The notes below the pieces were generated by a model. It saw nothing but the letters and a program-made list of their open reading frames with translations. It ran no database searches and had not been told where the DNA came from. The translations under genes and the position numbers were made by a program. Shown piece by piece: positions 53,663 through 64,000 of a stretch of 64,000 nucleotides of DNA. Each line of letters starts with the position of its first letter. Within the stretch, counting starts at the first letter, position 1. The DNA is from Halicephalobus mephisto (Eukaryota > Nematoda > Chromadorea > Rhabditida > Panagrolaimidae). Location: positions 186,001 through 250,000 of the forward strand of contig SWDT01000015.1 of the NCBI GenBank assembly GCA_009193035.1, given 5' to 3'.

Positions 53663-56600
53663 TCACCTTCCAAGTTCATTTCTTATAGCTTCAAGAATTT
53701 CTTGTTTAGCTCGAGCAATTTCCTGTCGTACTTCCGCCAAAATTTCTTGTTTGAATTGATTCAAATCAGCTACCGTAATCGTCGGAGAGGAAAGCTCGCC
53801 ATTAGTTCTAGAATTACTGTTATCCAATAAATTTCAATCTAAATCGAATTACTTACTTTCTTTGAACTTTCGGTGATTCAATTCCGTTATTTTGCGCAGC
53901 TGCTGTTATTCCTGCAGTAAGAATCCCATTAGGTTTCTGCCACGGTTTCGTCGTTCCTGAGTTGACAGAAGCATCACCTAAAACAAACTTTTTAAAATCC
54001 TTCTAAAACCAATTTAATAAATTCCTAATATCAATTTCCCAAATTATATTACAATTAAATTTCCCTCATTTCCCGATTCCTCTTGAACAATTTCGTACCA
54101 CCCATATATCAATCCAAAAACAAGACAAACAACAACTGCCCAAGGTCATTTTTTCTCTAAAAATACCAAATGGATCCAATTTCCTTTACAAAACTTGCCA
54201 AATATATTACTACAAAAAATATACTTTTTCAAATTGCTTTAAAAAATTTTTAAAAAAAATTTAGTTCTATTCTTTTTCAAAACTAATCCCATTATTCATC
54301 CATTTTTTCCGGAACAGCTATTCTTGGCAGAAAATTGAACAAATGCTAACCACTTTCAACTCAATCCATTGACCGAAAAAACCAAAAATCCCCAAACAGC
54401 TGCGCAACCAAAAATTGATTGATTCATCGACTTTGAACACTTTTTGCCGCAATGACTAATTATCTCTTTTTCTTTCCTTAAACTAAAATTACACAATTTC
54501 CCTTAAAAATTCAAGGGTTAAAAATCTATTTCCTTTTTAGATTAGATTATTGTTGATACAAAATTTCTCAAAATGTGTACTCAGAGGATCAAAATCATTC
54601 GAGGAGCTGATCGAGAGCTCTTAACCACAAAAGGTAAAGCACTTACCGTTCGCTTTTCTTGTTGTCAAAGTAGCTCCAGAGTCGGAAGTATCGGAAGCAG
54701 TTGCACCAACACTTGACGATGATACTCCCGAGCTTGAACTTGTTGATACAGTATCAGCTTTACAATTCTTCGAATTATTTCTACTTTCAATTTTCGCTGC
54801 CAATTCAGAAAAGAAATCATTTCCACCTCCATTTTTAGGTTGAGGAGTTTGAGGAACATCGCCATTTGTCTTATTCTGAGATACAACCGACCCAACTCCA
54901 TTATTCGTCACTGGTGGTCCTGATGTTTTCCTTAAAGAAGCACTTTTCAACTGATCTGCCAAAGACAAGCTCTTAGCTGGAGCAGGCATCTTATTCAAAT
55001 CAGGTGGAGGTGGTGGCGGCGGAGGAGCTTTCGAAGAAATAGGAGCAATCCCATTTCCCGGAGGTGGTGGAGGAGCAGGAGGAGGTACAGGTACCCTCAT
55101 TGTTCCACCATTAACTTGTGATTGTTGTTGAGAAATTTGTGAGTTTCCACCATTATACATTCCATTTGGTTGATTCTGAATCTATATTTTAACATTAAAA
55201 AGTAACTACAACATAACTTACAGTTGCATAAATGTTACTTGAAGACGGTCCATTACTCCCTGAAGAACATCTTCTATTCTGTTGATTGAGTGTGCCAGTT
55301 TGTCCATTGTGCAGAGAAGAGTAACTTGACTTCCTGCAAAATCACAATTAAATTACAACCTATATAAAGAGACAATCCTACTCAGGATTCCTGATGTAAT
55401 TCGACAGGCCAATAAGCATTTTTACAAAGACCGAAAAATCATCTTTTTTGATTTGAAATAACCCAAAGTACGGATATATAAGTAAATAAAAACCATAGTC
55501 CGTGGTTTCGAGTTCATTCCAATTTTTTGTTCACACTTCCCCTTAAAAAAACAAAATCTTATACAAAGACATTTTTAAAGCTCCAAAATGTTTTCACCTT
55601 GAACAAACATCTACATCCCCGTCGTTGGTGTAGTTTGAGGCATCTCCAAGCCCAATAAAATCGCCAGGTGTTTCAGTCATCAATAGAAGCTTCAAATTCG
55701 CTTTTTGAATAGCCTCATCGGCTGGATCAAAAGAATTTTCACAAGTATTTTTCTCTATTGAACAAGAGCTATTCAAATTTTCATTTTCATTGGGAACAAT
55801 TTTCGTTTCTTCGGATGGTTGTTGAAAAGCCGCAATCAAAGATTGCATCGTATGAGATTTTTTGCCGCGAATACGAATAGACATAATTAAACTTTAAAAT
55901 CAAAAAAATTCAAAAATAATTGCTGAAATTTCGATCGAGAATCAAAAATAAATTTAAGATTTTCAAAAAAAACAGATCAGCAAACTATGACGCATAAGAC
56001 AATCCTACTTTTCAAAAAAGATGATTCACGGCAACGATACGGGTATTTTTCGTTTTTGACTACTTCTCGTAATTCCTATCGTATCAAATTAACTATCACC
56101 TATCAGAAACACTTAATATCGTACACCTTCAAATGACTCAGGAAATTGCATCTCCAAAAAAAAAATCAACTCGTTATATCACTATCTATCCGTTAATCCG
56201 AATTTACCAAGTATTTTAAAAAGTACTTACTGTTGATTCCTGTAATTCATCTGACTGGCGGATCCAATACTCTCTTGATCAGTTTCCCGATGGAATTGCT
56301 GCTGGGCGTAAACTTGAGGGTCTTGGTAAATATTTCCACCGTTTCCATTCATTTGAGATCCTGCGTTAATTTCAGCCACGGCTTTTTCTACATTTTTGGA
56401 AAATATTTCTGCTTCATCTGGATTGACAAAACTTAATCCAAACACCTGAAAAACATTCTGATGAAAAATCATGCATTATCCTGTAACATTTTCCAAGTGA
56501 ATTTTCGAAACTCGTTACCAGTGCACGTGACAATCATAAATTTCCGCAGTGATTATTTCGTAATGAATTGAATGTTGTAAAAAATCATAAACTTATTTAC

Positions 56601-57295
56601 AGAACTGTCTCGAGGGAAATTTCAAAAATTTGGTGGAAACTAAAGCGGTTTACGTAACTGTTTTGATTTCGCGCAACGATTATTTTGTAATCTTACATAA
56701 TTCTGTCGTCAATCATACATTGTAAAAATTACAAACTTATTTACAAAATCGTGTCGACACACATTTCCAGAACTCTCTAGAAACTAGTCTACGTAAGAAA
56801 TCTCAATTTTAAATTACAGCTATTTTGTAGTTTTACGAGACCGCTATTAATTCCTAGAACTATATTCTGTCTGGATATATCCAAACCCCAGAGTAGAATT
56901 TCATAGAATATAAAGTCTATTCTCAAGGGCTAATAATTACAAATACTCGTCGATGTTGAAAAACACCTCCCCCGAAACAGATTATTCATATTATAAAAAT
57001 CACCCAACCAAAAGGAAATTTAACTAACCTGTTTGTTTTCACTTTTCCACTGATGAAAAACAGGAGTTGCAACTTTATAGTGAAAATGCGCAAATATGGC
57101 TTGATCAACCAAAATTTGATTGTCATGGACCCGTTCTGCGAATATCCTGTAGCCTATACATTCTTGAATAAGGTGGACATTAGCTCTGCTTTCTGTTGAT
57201 CTGGACGCCACTTCGCTTCCTTCTGGTTTCACCCAATTTTTGGATTCATTGTGGTAATAGAGAACATCAACCACGGCTGTAGCAACCGGCCTCAT
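53663..57295 (-). CDS. unc-34: Ena/VASP actin regulator (UNC-34)
   Basis: Model complement(join(53663..53816,53857..53977,54647..55181,55222..55333,56231..56445,57029..57295)), 467 residues. Ena/VASP proteins bind barbed actin ends at the leading edge and promote filament elongation in axon guidance and cell migration. The EVH1 domain occupies residues 1-~115 (VVDVLYYHNESKNWVKPEGS; YKVATPVFHQWKSENKQVFG). A Gln/Asn-rich linker follows, then the profilin-binding poly-proline region (PVPPPAPPPPPG; SSKAPPPPPPPPD) and a G-actin-binding-like LADQLKSASLRK. The C-terminal coiled coil is DLNQFKQEILAEVRQEIARA ... EILEAIRNELGR, the tetramerisation segment. An acceptor one base before the ATG at 57295 could be a trans-splice site or the start of a downstream exon. 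An alternative first exon is described separately. Confidence 0.93.
55598..55884 (-). CDS. Candidate alternative first exon of the Ena/VASP gene, lacking EVH1
   Basis: Open from ATG at 55884 (MSIRIRGKKSHTMQSLIAAF...) for 95 codons plus two bases, to a GTGAAA donor at 55597. It ends in phase 2, exactly the phase of exon 56231-56445, so it can splice to the acceptor at 55334 and continue in frame into the poly-proline and tetramerisation parts. The encoded N-terminus has no EVH1 motif. An independent small gene is the alternative, but no 3' exon other than that of the Ena/VASP gene is available nearby. Confidence 0.6.
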
Positions 57296-59555
57296 TCTAA
57301 AAAATGAAATAAAATAGCTTAGTCATCAAGGCAAAGAATATTTGGATTTTTGACTTTTAGTAATATTCGTCTTTCTGTCTAAATGTCAATAATCAACCCA
57401 AAGAAGCAAATATTTCAAAAAACAGGTTCCAAAAATGACAGCTGGTCAAGTTTTTTAATTCAAATAACGGATCCAAATTGAGCATAATGAAAAAACCAAC
57501 CGACTTACCTCTTTATAAATTATTCTTGATTCAATAATTCAACCCGGAAAATCTCCAATTCAACATGAGGCTTAGGTAATAAAAACTTTCAAAGCAAATA
57601 CTCCAAAGACAAAAGGAAAGCACAGGATCAATCTGGTTCCTAAACAAAAACCGCGTCAAAACCGTTTTTCCGTCAAAATGGAATTCAAACAATCGAACGC
57701 GATATAAAAATCAAAAACGCGAAAGAACTTTGACACAATCTGAGGAGAAAGCAGATTGAATCCCAAAGACAAATGACGAAAAAGTTTAAAAAATGAATCA
57801 ATTTTTCCAAAGTAAAAGATGACCAGATCGGCTTATATGAAAAACGTGAACACACGGGCATGTGAGATAAGCCCCAACAAACCACTTTTCCATTGTAACT
57901 GAAATGAAACAAAAATCTAAGCGTCTTCGTGAAGTTTATATATGAACAAGAATGTTGTAAAAATGTAACGTTGACAGAAAATGTGCAAAACTACACTCAT
58001 ACCAAAACGGATTCCCGCTGTCAGGAAACGCAATCTCCGACATCTAGTGTGAAGGATACCTTTCTCTTTCCGCTGGACAACTCAATCTGATCGATAAATC
58101 AGAATAAATCGGCAAATTGCGCGAAAAAATAAAAATAATAGAAAAATGTGCCATGTTGGATAGCTCCCGCAAAATATCGACCCGTTTTTAGAGGGACAGG
58201 CATCACGACGGCAAACTGGACATTGGCTATTTGGTGCCAATGTGGAAATCGGACAAACATGTCTTTCCGTCGCGGAAAAGTGGACGGCAAAAAGCACGGC
58301 GCGAGTCTTTCGATACTGGTCAGCTGCAAACAAAAGCTTTTTCCCTCCGCCGTTTTGGACTTGAATGTCCGACCGCTGCCTAAACTCTCACTTACCATAA
58401 GAAGAAAAGAGCGCAATTTTGATGGGAGGAAGATGTTTGTCCGAAATACCCCGGCGGGAAGACAAAACCAAGGAAAAAAGTTTCTCACACTCGAGAGGAA
58501 ACGAAACCAGCCTAACTGGTAAAAAACGTTTCCAGAACGGCCAATTGAGCGGACAATCAAGATCCTCCAAATTTTCCCGGACAAAAAGAACACAATTCGT
58601 GCAAAAAACGGATTGTCCACTACGCAATCAAAGTCAGTCAGCTGTCAGCTACCCAGCAATTGAGCTTTCAAGGCGGCCCAAATCTCGGAAGTATTGACTG
58701 TCCAATTTTTGCCCCCGAGAGTCGCTTTCCGCTAAAAAGCACGCGAAACTGTCCGTCAAAAAAGTGGGCTAGGAACAATGGATTATGATCGATCAAAGAA
58801 AGCAAAGTCGAAACAAATGCCAGAGCGGAAAAGCCGGCAGGTGGATCAGAAAGATCAAAAGTTTATCACATGAAACAATATCCGAAAATGCATAAAATTC
58901 CATATATCAAGTTCAAACTCCGTGCAATAATTTTCAAAATCCATATATCAAATTCAAACTCCATATAATAATTTTCAAAATTCATATATCAAGTTTAACT
59001 TTAATATATGAAACTTCACTTTCACGTGTGAAAGTTTAACTTCCATATATAAACTTCCAAATTTATGCATAAAAGTCCGACGTCAAATATCACACTCATT
59101 TCTCCTCCTACAACCCTATTAAACCCCCCTAAAATAAAACATTAAAAAGTAAAAAAATCAAAGATCATATTCTCGCACCACCAAACTAGTAAAACTAACT
59201 TCATCAAAAACCCAGTTATTGAAAAATGTCAATTAAACCTTTGTTTTATCAGTCAAGTCCGTTCAAAGTCCATAAAAAATAAGAAGTCTGAAGCTACTAC
59301 GACACAATAACAGACGAAATAGTACCTATTATCTCAAATGAGGACAGGCTTACACCTACACAGTTGATATCGACGATTCTGCCGAACCCAAAAATAATAA
59401 AGCCGAGGACATACGTAAACAGTCTTATCGGATTCCTCACTTTTCCGGTCAGCTGACTAAGAACACCAAAGAAGAACAAACCAAAGGAAGGATCAATTCT
59501 TTAAGACTATCGATCGAGAAATTTAGTTTATCTTCAATTTCAACAAAAAACACAA
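57296..59555. other. Upstream region of unc-34
   Basis: 57296-57900 is ordinary AT-rich DNA. 58000-58860 is markedly GC-richer and contains long frames on both strands (for example 58099-58620 minus, 58148-58522 plus) without domains; it may be a promoter/enhancer or relic. A 60-codon minus frame at 59297-59479 is hydrophobic but unsupported. Confidence 0.4.
58880..59040. repeat. Degenerate tandem repeat and short palindrome
   Basis: About three copies of a ~47-bp unit containing CATATATCAAGTTCAAACTC and AATAATTTTCAAAAT. They are followed near 59015 by CTTTCACGTGTGAAAG, a 7-bp inverted pair around GT that contains a CACGTG E-box. Confidence 0.6.
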
Positions 59556-61890
59556 ATTATCAAATATGGCGACTTCAATAGCGAGCGAGATCGAAACGTA
59601 CCCTACTCTTCCACTTTAACGGCGAGGAAGATTGAATGATTGTCAGCAATGGAAACGCAAATAATCTTGTATCCCTCGAGATGAGCCGATTTCACCAGAG
59701 CTGGGGTTTTCACGCTCTTCTCATCCTCTTCCGTGATCCCCAGTCCCAGTTGTCCCACGGAGTCGAAGCCGAACGAGAACGCTCTACCGTCCTCTGTCCA
59801 AGCAATCGAAGCCCCCAGCGTCGCAGTGATTCCTGCTACTTTCACATCATCCGGAAACCCAACCTTCTGCAGTTCGAAGTATCTCCAGTGCTCCTCGTCT
59901 CCCTTTCCTCCGTAGCTCCCAATTCCAAGCTCATTGTCGGTATTCAGACCCATCCCATACACCTCCCCATCTGTGTTCCGGGCAATCACATGCTTCACTC
60001 CGGCAATGTGAGTCCACTTCTTCTCGGCGGGGAAAGCCGGGGACACGGTCAGCAAAGGCACGATCAACTTTTTGTTTTGTTCTTCGTTATCTTCGTTGTT
60101 TTCCATGTCTTCTGGCAGAGGAAGTCCAAGTTGTCCGAAGTTGTTCAAGCCACACACGAAAATCCGTCCGTCTTCAGCTCTCGCCATTGTCCAGTATCCT
60201 CCGGCAAACACATCTGTGAATCTGATCATCTTCCCTTTTTCCAACACTGTTCTACGCAGTGATTTCCCGGTGTTGTCGGCAACATACTTTGACCGAATAC
60301 TGCCCATTCTCGTAGTGCTCCCCAGCTGTCCATGTGAGCCTTCCCCAAAAGTGTAAACTTCTCCTTGGTTGGATAACATCACTAAATGATTCTCTCCTGC
60401 TTCGATCTTCACAATAACCACGTCCCCGTGGTGCAAAATGACAGTCGGTCCCTTTCTCATCTTTCCGAAAAGTGCGTGCAGCTCATAAGATCCGTTCTCA
60501 TCCTGAAATACCAGGTAAACAAGTGGAAAGCATTCATCAACTCACTCTGAGGTTTCCCCAAGCGATCACACTTCCACGATCAGTCAAGGCGGCAGTGAAA
60601 CCAGCACCGGAAGTCAGTTGGACAATCTTGCCCAGCTTCTGAATCTCCTCACTGAACTCCATAATAGTCAAACAATCAGTCGTTTCCTCAGCTGCAAGTC
60701 CTTTGACGGGGCAAGTTCCTCCCTCGTTGATTCCGCAGGCATACACTTCATGATCGGCAGTCAGAATTGTTGTGTGAACTCCTCCGGCGACAACCTGAAC
60801 AACCTTTGTCCCTTCGGGAAGAGCGTCAATGGCCCGAGGTTTCTTCGTCGTTGTCCTTCCCGGGTGACCAAGTTGCTCTCCCTCACCACACGTCAGAACT
60901 CGGTCTGCCGGAACACTCGGAGCGAATTCCTCGTAAGTGTGGAAGTGCCGAGGTGGATTTTTGATAGATCGGGTACTTTCGTTGACTTCAGTAGTTTTCG
61001 GCTTCCGTCCTTTCTTGGCTTTCGGTTGGGATCCTTCCAGCTCAGATGAAGGCTCTCTTGACTTTTCCTGTGAAATATCTTGGGTTGAGTCTTTCTGCTC
61101 TCTGAAAGAAGATCATATATTGTTAAGAGAACATTAAACCTACTCCTCGAAAGCTACAAGATCATTAGAAGGCTCCTTCCGTTTCTTCCCACGACCAGCA
61201 CTCTTGGGTTCCTTCTTGGCAGGTGACTTTTTTGGGGGTTCCTTCTCAACAGTCGCTCTCTTCGCCGCTCTTCCATAGCTTTCACGTTTCGGAAGCTCTT
61301 CAACCTTCTTCGCTCGTCCTTTCTTCCTCGGAGTCGGTGGCTCAGCCTCTTCCTCCTTCATTTCATCTTCCTTCACTTTCTCCTGTTCCTTTTCTAACGC
61401 TTCTTGTTCCATAGCCTCTTCCTCTTTTAGTTCTTCCTGTTCCTTAGCTTCCTCCTCTTTCAGTTCTTCCTGCTTCTTAGCTTCCTCCTCTTTCAGTTGT
61501 TCCTGTTGCTCAACTTCCTCCTTTTTCAGTTGTTCTTGTTCCTCAACTTCCTCATCTTCTTTGACTTGTTCCCCTTCCTTTGCACTGTCTTGGACGATTT
61601 CCTTCTTGTCCTGCTCCATGGGTTCATCTTGAACGGCGGCTTGTTCAACTTGCTCGACTGTGGCGTTGGGGTCTTCTTCGACAATCATCTCGTGTTCTCG
61701 CTCCTCCTGTTGTTGATCCACTCCATTTCCTTCCACTTCCATCGATACAGAATCTGCCATGGTAAACAGCCTAAAAACCGCATTAATCAATAAAATATTA
61801 TATAAAGACACCACCGAATGAGGGATATTCAAGACGAAACGGACACAGCCAAAGTTAACCGCCGCTATTATTCGCATGTTGCGGGCGACG
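59556..61890. repeat. Segmental duplication, copy 2
   Basis: Same orientation and nearly identical to 19065-21426. It carries the intact RCC1 gene and ~130 bases of promoter/5' flank up to GTTGCGGGCGAC. Confidence 0.92.
59603..61760 (-). CDS. ran-3: RCC1-family Ran guanine-nucleotide exchange factor
   Basis: Model complement(join(59603..60502,60546..61101,61144..61760)), 690 residues. RCC1 loads GTP onto Ran on chromatin and so sets up nuclear transport and spindle assembly. Exon 1 encodes an acidic, Gln/Glu-rich repeat region ([14 protein letters not shown] units). It is followed by a basic segment, [20 protein letters not shown] to GRGKKRKEP, likely nuclear localisation and DNA binding. 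Exons 2-3 carry RCC1 propeller repeats: [86 protein letters not shown] and [13 protein letters not shown]. The repeats align in order with human RCC1, including the DENG/YEL region. An acceptor just before the ATG resembles a trans-splice site. The Gln/Glu repeat is shorter than in the pseudogene copy. Confidence 0.9.
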
Positions 61891-62435
61891 TTGGAGTGAA
61901 TTGAACTTTAGGTGACACCGAAGCCCGCTCTTGGAACGGTTTCATGACGTTTAGGATTTTGTTCTTTACTATTTAATTTCCTAATATGTTGCCTATAATT
62001 TTTTCACTGTTAATTGATTTTGATATCACGTCAGACAATTGATCCAACGTGTGATTTATCTTTTTGTGCTTCTATCGCATGTGAGGCTACCCAATGTTCA
62101 TTGAAACCTTATCAGGACCCTTATTTTATACCGACATTTCCTGGTTATTTTAAATTTTTATTTTTCATATCCGTGTTTCCAATTTGATGACGTTCGTTAA
62201 TTTTTCCGTCAAAATGAAACAAAACCCTTGTTTTGAAAGCCGCGCGATCTTTGGCATTCTGTCCTGTTGAGGTGATTTCGTAATTAGCCCATTTTATGAA
62301 TCGGAATTTTGCATACTTAGGTGACGTGATTTCCTGTGGTGACTTCTTCCCGTTTCAGTTGGTTTTTCCTGACGGACTGCAGTGTTGTATGTGGTACTGA
62401 TCGCTGGAGGATTTGGACTCATTTCAGCCACAATA
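61891..62435. other. Intergenic spacer
   Basis: Divergent promoter region between the RCC1 gene and the Arg/Gly/Asn-rich gene; no specific element identified. Confidence 0.4.
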
Positions 62436-63077
62436 ATGTCGAATCAGAAGCAGAGTAAGCCTAACAACAACCGCCGCGATTACCGAAGTGGCAAAAAACG
62501 GGAAACCCATGGTTTGTTCCTGTTTTTGCGTTTTTATATATGATTTTCAGGGAAAACCAACTTTGGGCAAGGGTACGGTCGTCCTCACGAGAAGGACACC
62601 TTGTTTGATATGATTCGTCCTCTGCTGCCTCCAGGAGAATTCGAGAAGCCTGCTGAGCATACTGACGATGGTTCTGTTAATAATGGTCAGGACATTAATG
62701 TGGATAATACCAAGGCTGATTTATCTATTTCTAACGAAACTGGTGCCTCCCAGGGAATTTCTCACGATATGAACAATAACGACGAAGGTGGTAATTCAAC
62801 TGCCTCCCTCCGGAGGAACAACGGCCCTCCTAATAATGGCCGTAGAGACGGTCACCGTGGGCGTGGACGACGCTCTTATCCTAACAATTACCAGATGCCC
62901 ATGCCACCCTACAACCAGCCTTATTACCCCATGCCGGCGGTTGAACAGGCCACCCCTCCTGCGCATGTTGCAGTCGGCCAATCTGTTGTTGGTCCCAATT
63001 CTGATGGAAGCGTAGGTTTTTATCAACTTTCCCCAACTCCAGACTCATATTTCAGTATTACTTGGGACGGATTATAA
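62436..63077 (+). CDS. Arg/Gly/Asn-rich low-complexity protein
   Basis: Model join(62436..62511,62551..63077), 200 residues, 39-bp intron. The N-terminus is basic (MSNQKQSKPNNNRRDYRSGK). A short conserved-looking FDMIRPLLPPGEFEKP follows, then Asn/Ser-rich sequence, an RGRGRR-type basic patch (GRRDGHRGRGRRSYPNN), and a Pro/Tyr/Met-rich tail (PPYNQPYYPMP). Such layout is common in RNA-granule or mRNP proteins. No defined domain; function unknown. Confidence 0.6.
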
Positions 63078-63603
63078 ATGTGAATCCTTATTCGCAATCT
63101 GCGTTTGTCCAATTCATGCCTAGTGGTAATTGTTGGCATGTGTACTGGAACGACCTCCAACCTTATTCTGCCTGATTCTTTGCTGTTACCCCGGTTGAAA
63201 GTGCAAACGGATATAACTTTCTCTCCGTGTAATTACGTGCGTTATCGTTAGTTCTTCATCAAGATGTTTTAATTTCATCTTTTGATTTTCCAATAATTCT
63301 CTAGGATCTCAGTTGCGTCTCACTACGGGATTTTTCTTCGCTAGTAATTAGAGACCTGATTTATTATTTTTGGCTTTGCTCTTCTGCTTCTACTGATTAT
63401 ATGATGTAATGTTAAGATAAAGATAAGGATAATAAAAAAGTGGGAATTTTGTTTGTATTTTTGAAAGTTACGAAATCACACATTTTTTGGCGAAATGTGA
63501 TGAAATTTTCCAAAACGAAAAACGCGGTCCTTTGAGTTCTTTGGTTTCTTGTTTCATATCCGTTGTGTTTTGGAATTTTTAAATTTTATTCAACTTTTTC
63601 CAG
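63078..63603. other. Intergenic spacer / 3' UTR
   Basis: No gene recognised; contains AATAAAA-like signals near 63430. Confidence 0.4.
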
Positions 63604-64000
63604 ATGTACCTCTCCAGAATCACCAGGGTAAGTGCTAGAGTCGTCAAAGCCCGTCCGAGAATGATACCGGCGGATCCGACGAAAAAAGTACTGACGTTAA
63701 CTCCAGAAGCAATTACTAGACTTAAGGAACTTCTAGCTGAGAATCCAGGAGCAAAAGCAATGAAAGTAAGTAAATTTAAACTTGTTGATATATGGAATTT
63801 TTCTTTCAGCTGGGAGTGACGAAAAGCGGTTGTAACGGATTCGCGTACAAATTGACTTATGCAGATCAGAAGGAAAAATTCGATGAAGAAGTCGAACAAG
63901 ATGGAGTTAGAGTTTGGATCGATGCGAAAGCGCTACTGACGGTGTTAGGAAGCGAGATGGATTTTCAGAAGTCAAAATTAGCGGAGGAATTTGTGTTTAA
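63604..64000 (+). CDS. isca-1: ISCA1 iron-sulfur cluster assembly protein (3' end outside window)
   Basis: Model join(63604..63765,63810..>64000); 117 residues visible. The N-terminus (MYLSRITRVSARVVKARPRM) is a mitochondrial targeting sequence. The A-type/HesB domain follows: LTLTPEAITRLKELL, LGVTKSGCNGFAYKLTYA with the first cluster-ligand cysteine, and GVRVWIDAKALLTVLGSEMD. The C-terminal CGCG cysteine pair lies beyond the window. ISCA1 works with ISCA2 and IBA57 in building mitochondrial 4Fe-4S clusters. Confidence 0.93.

Noticed and set aside
58099..58620. 173-codon minus-strand frame
   Set aside because: No domain, overlapping frames on the other strand of similar length, and GC-rich composition explains the lack of stops.

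Overview
The window is nuclear DNA from a nematode, probably a rhabditid. Several things point there. Introns are mostly 43-50 bp with GTAAGT-type donors and TTTCAG acceptors. The sequence contains exact copies of the nematode SL1 spliced leader. It also holds nematode-restricted families (ground-like, ShKT, serpentine receptors, DUF148-like secreted proteins) and clear orthologues of worm housekeeping genes. Exon/intron models below were assembled by hand from splice signals, reading phase and remembered family alignments; no search was run.

Layout: 0-3.4 kb holds the end of a dynein intermediate chain (dyci-1) and a complete SDA1/pro-3 ribosome-biogenesis gene. 3.4-7.4 kb is AT-rich repeat with minisatellites. 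7.5-8.8 kb is a peptide-type GPCR. 10.3-13.0 kb (minus) is an FRMD8-like FERM protein. 13.9-14.8 kb holds a tRNA-derived SINE with intact target-site duplication, an SL1-bearing repeat and a small MITE. 16.7-17.7 kb (minus) is an F-box/LRR-like gene. 19.1-21.3 kb (minus) is a frameshifted RCC1 pseudogene whose intact twin lies 40 kb away at 59.6-61.8 kb; a small paralogue of the RCC1 N-terminus sits at 22.5-23.2 kb. 23.6-25.0 kb is a class-3 aldehyde dehydrogenase, 26.2-26.8 kb a ground-like protein, 28.1-29.1 kb an intronless chemoreceptor-like gene, 29.2-30.6 kb a claudin-like four-TM protein. 32.6-36.6 kb holds a YL1/VPS72 chromatin gene between two distantly related secreted proteins.

37.2-43.0 kb is an accessory island: a Merlin-type transposase remnant, then a decayed Maverick/Polinton-like element. 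It has inverted ends that each carry a broken adenovirus-type protease. Inside are an envelope-like membrane protein, a penton-like minor capsid protein, a short capsid-type ORF with a protease-site-like motif, an inserted SL1 repeat, and a three-exon secreted host-like gene that looks like cargo. 43.5-44.8 kb (minus) is a six-domain ShKT secreted protein. 47.8-49.6 kb is a proline-rich secreted protein. 50.8 kb is a possible LTR. 53.7-57.3 kb (minus) is an Ena/VASP (unc-34) gene with a phase-compatible alternative first exon that would omit the EVH1 domain. 62.4-63.1 kb is an Arg/Gly/Asn-rich protein and 63.6 kb onward is ISCA1, cut by the window end.

The housekeeping genes do not form one pathway. 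The unusual part is the 37-43 kb viral-type element and its contents, together with the SL1-carrying repeats, the SINE, the RCC1 duplication and heat-shock-element-like motifs spread through the AT-rich spacers.
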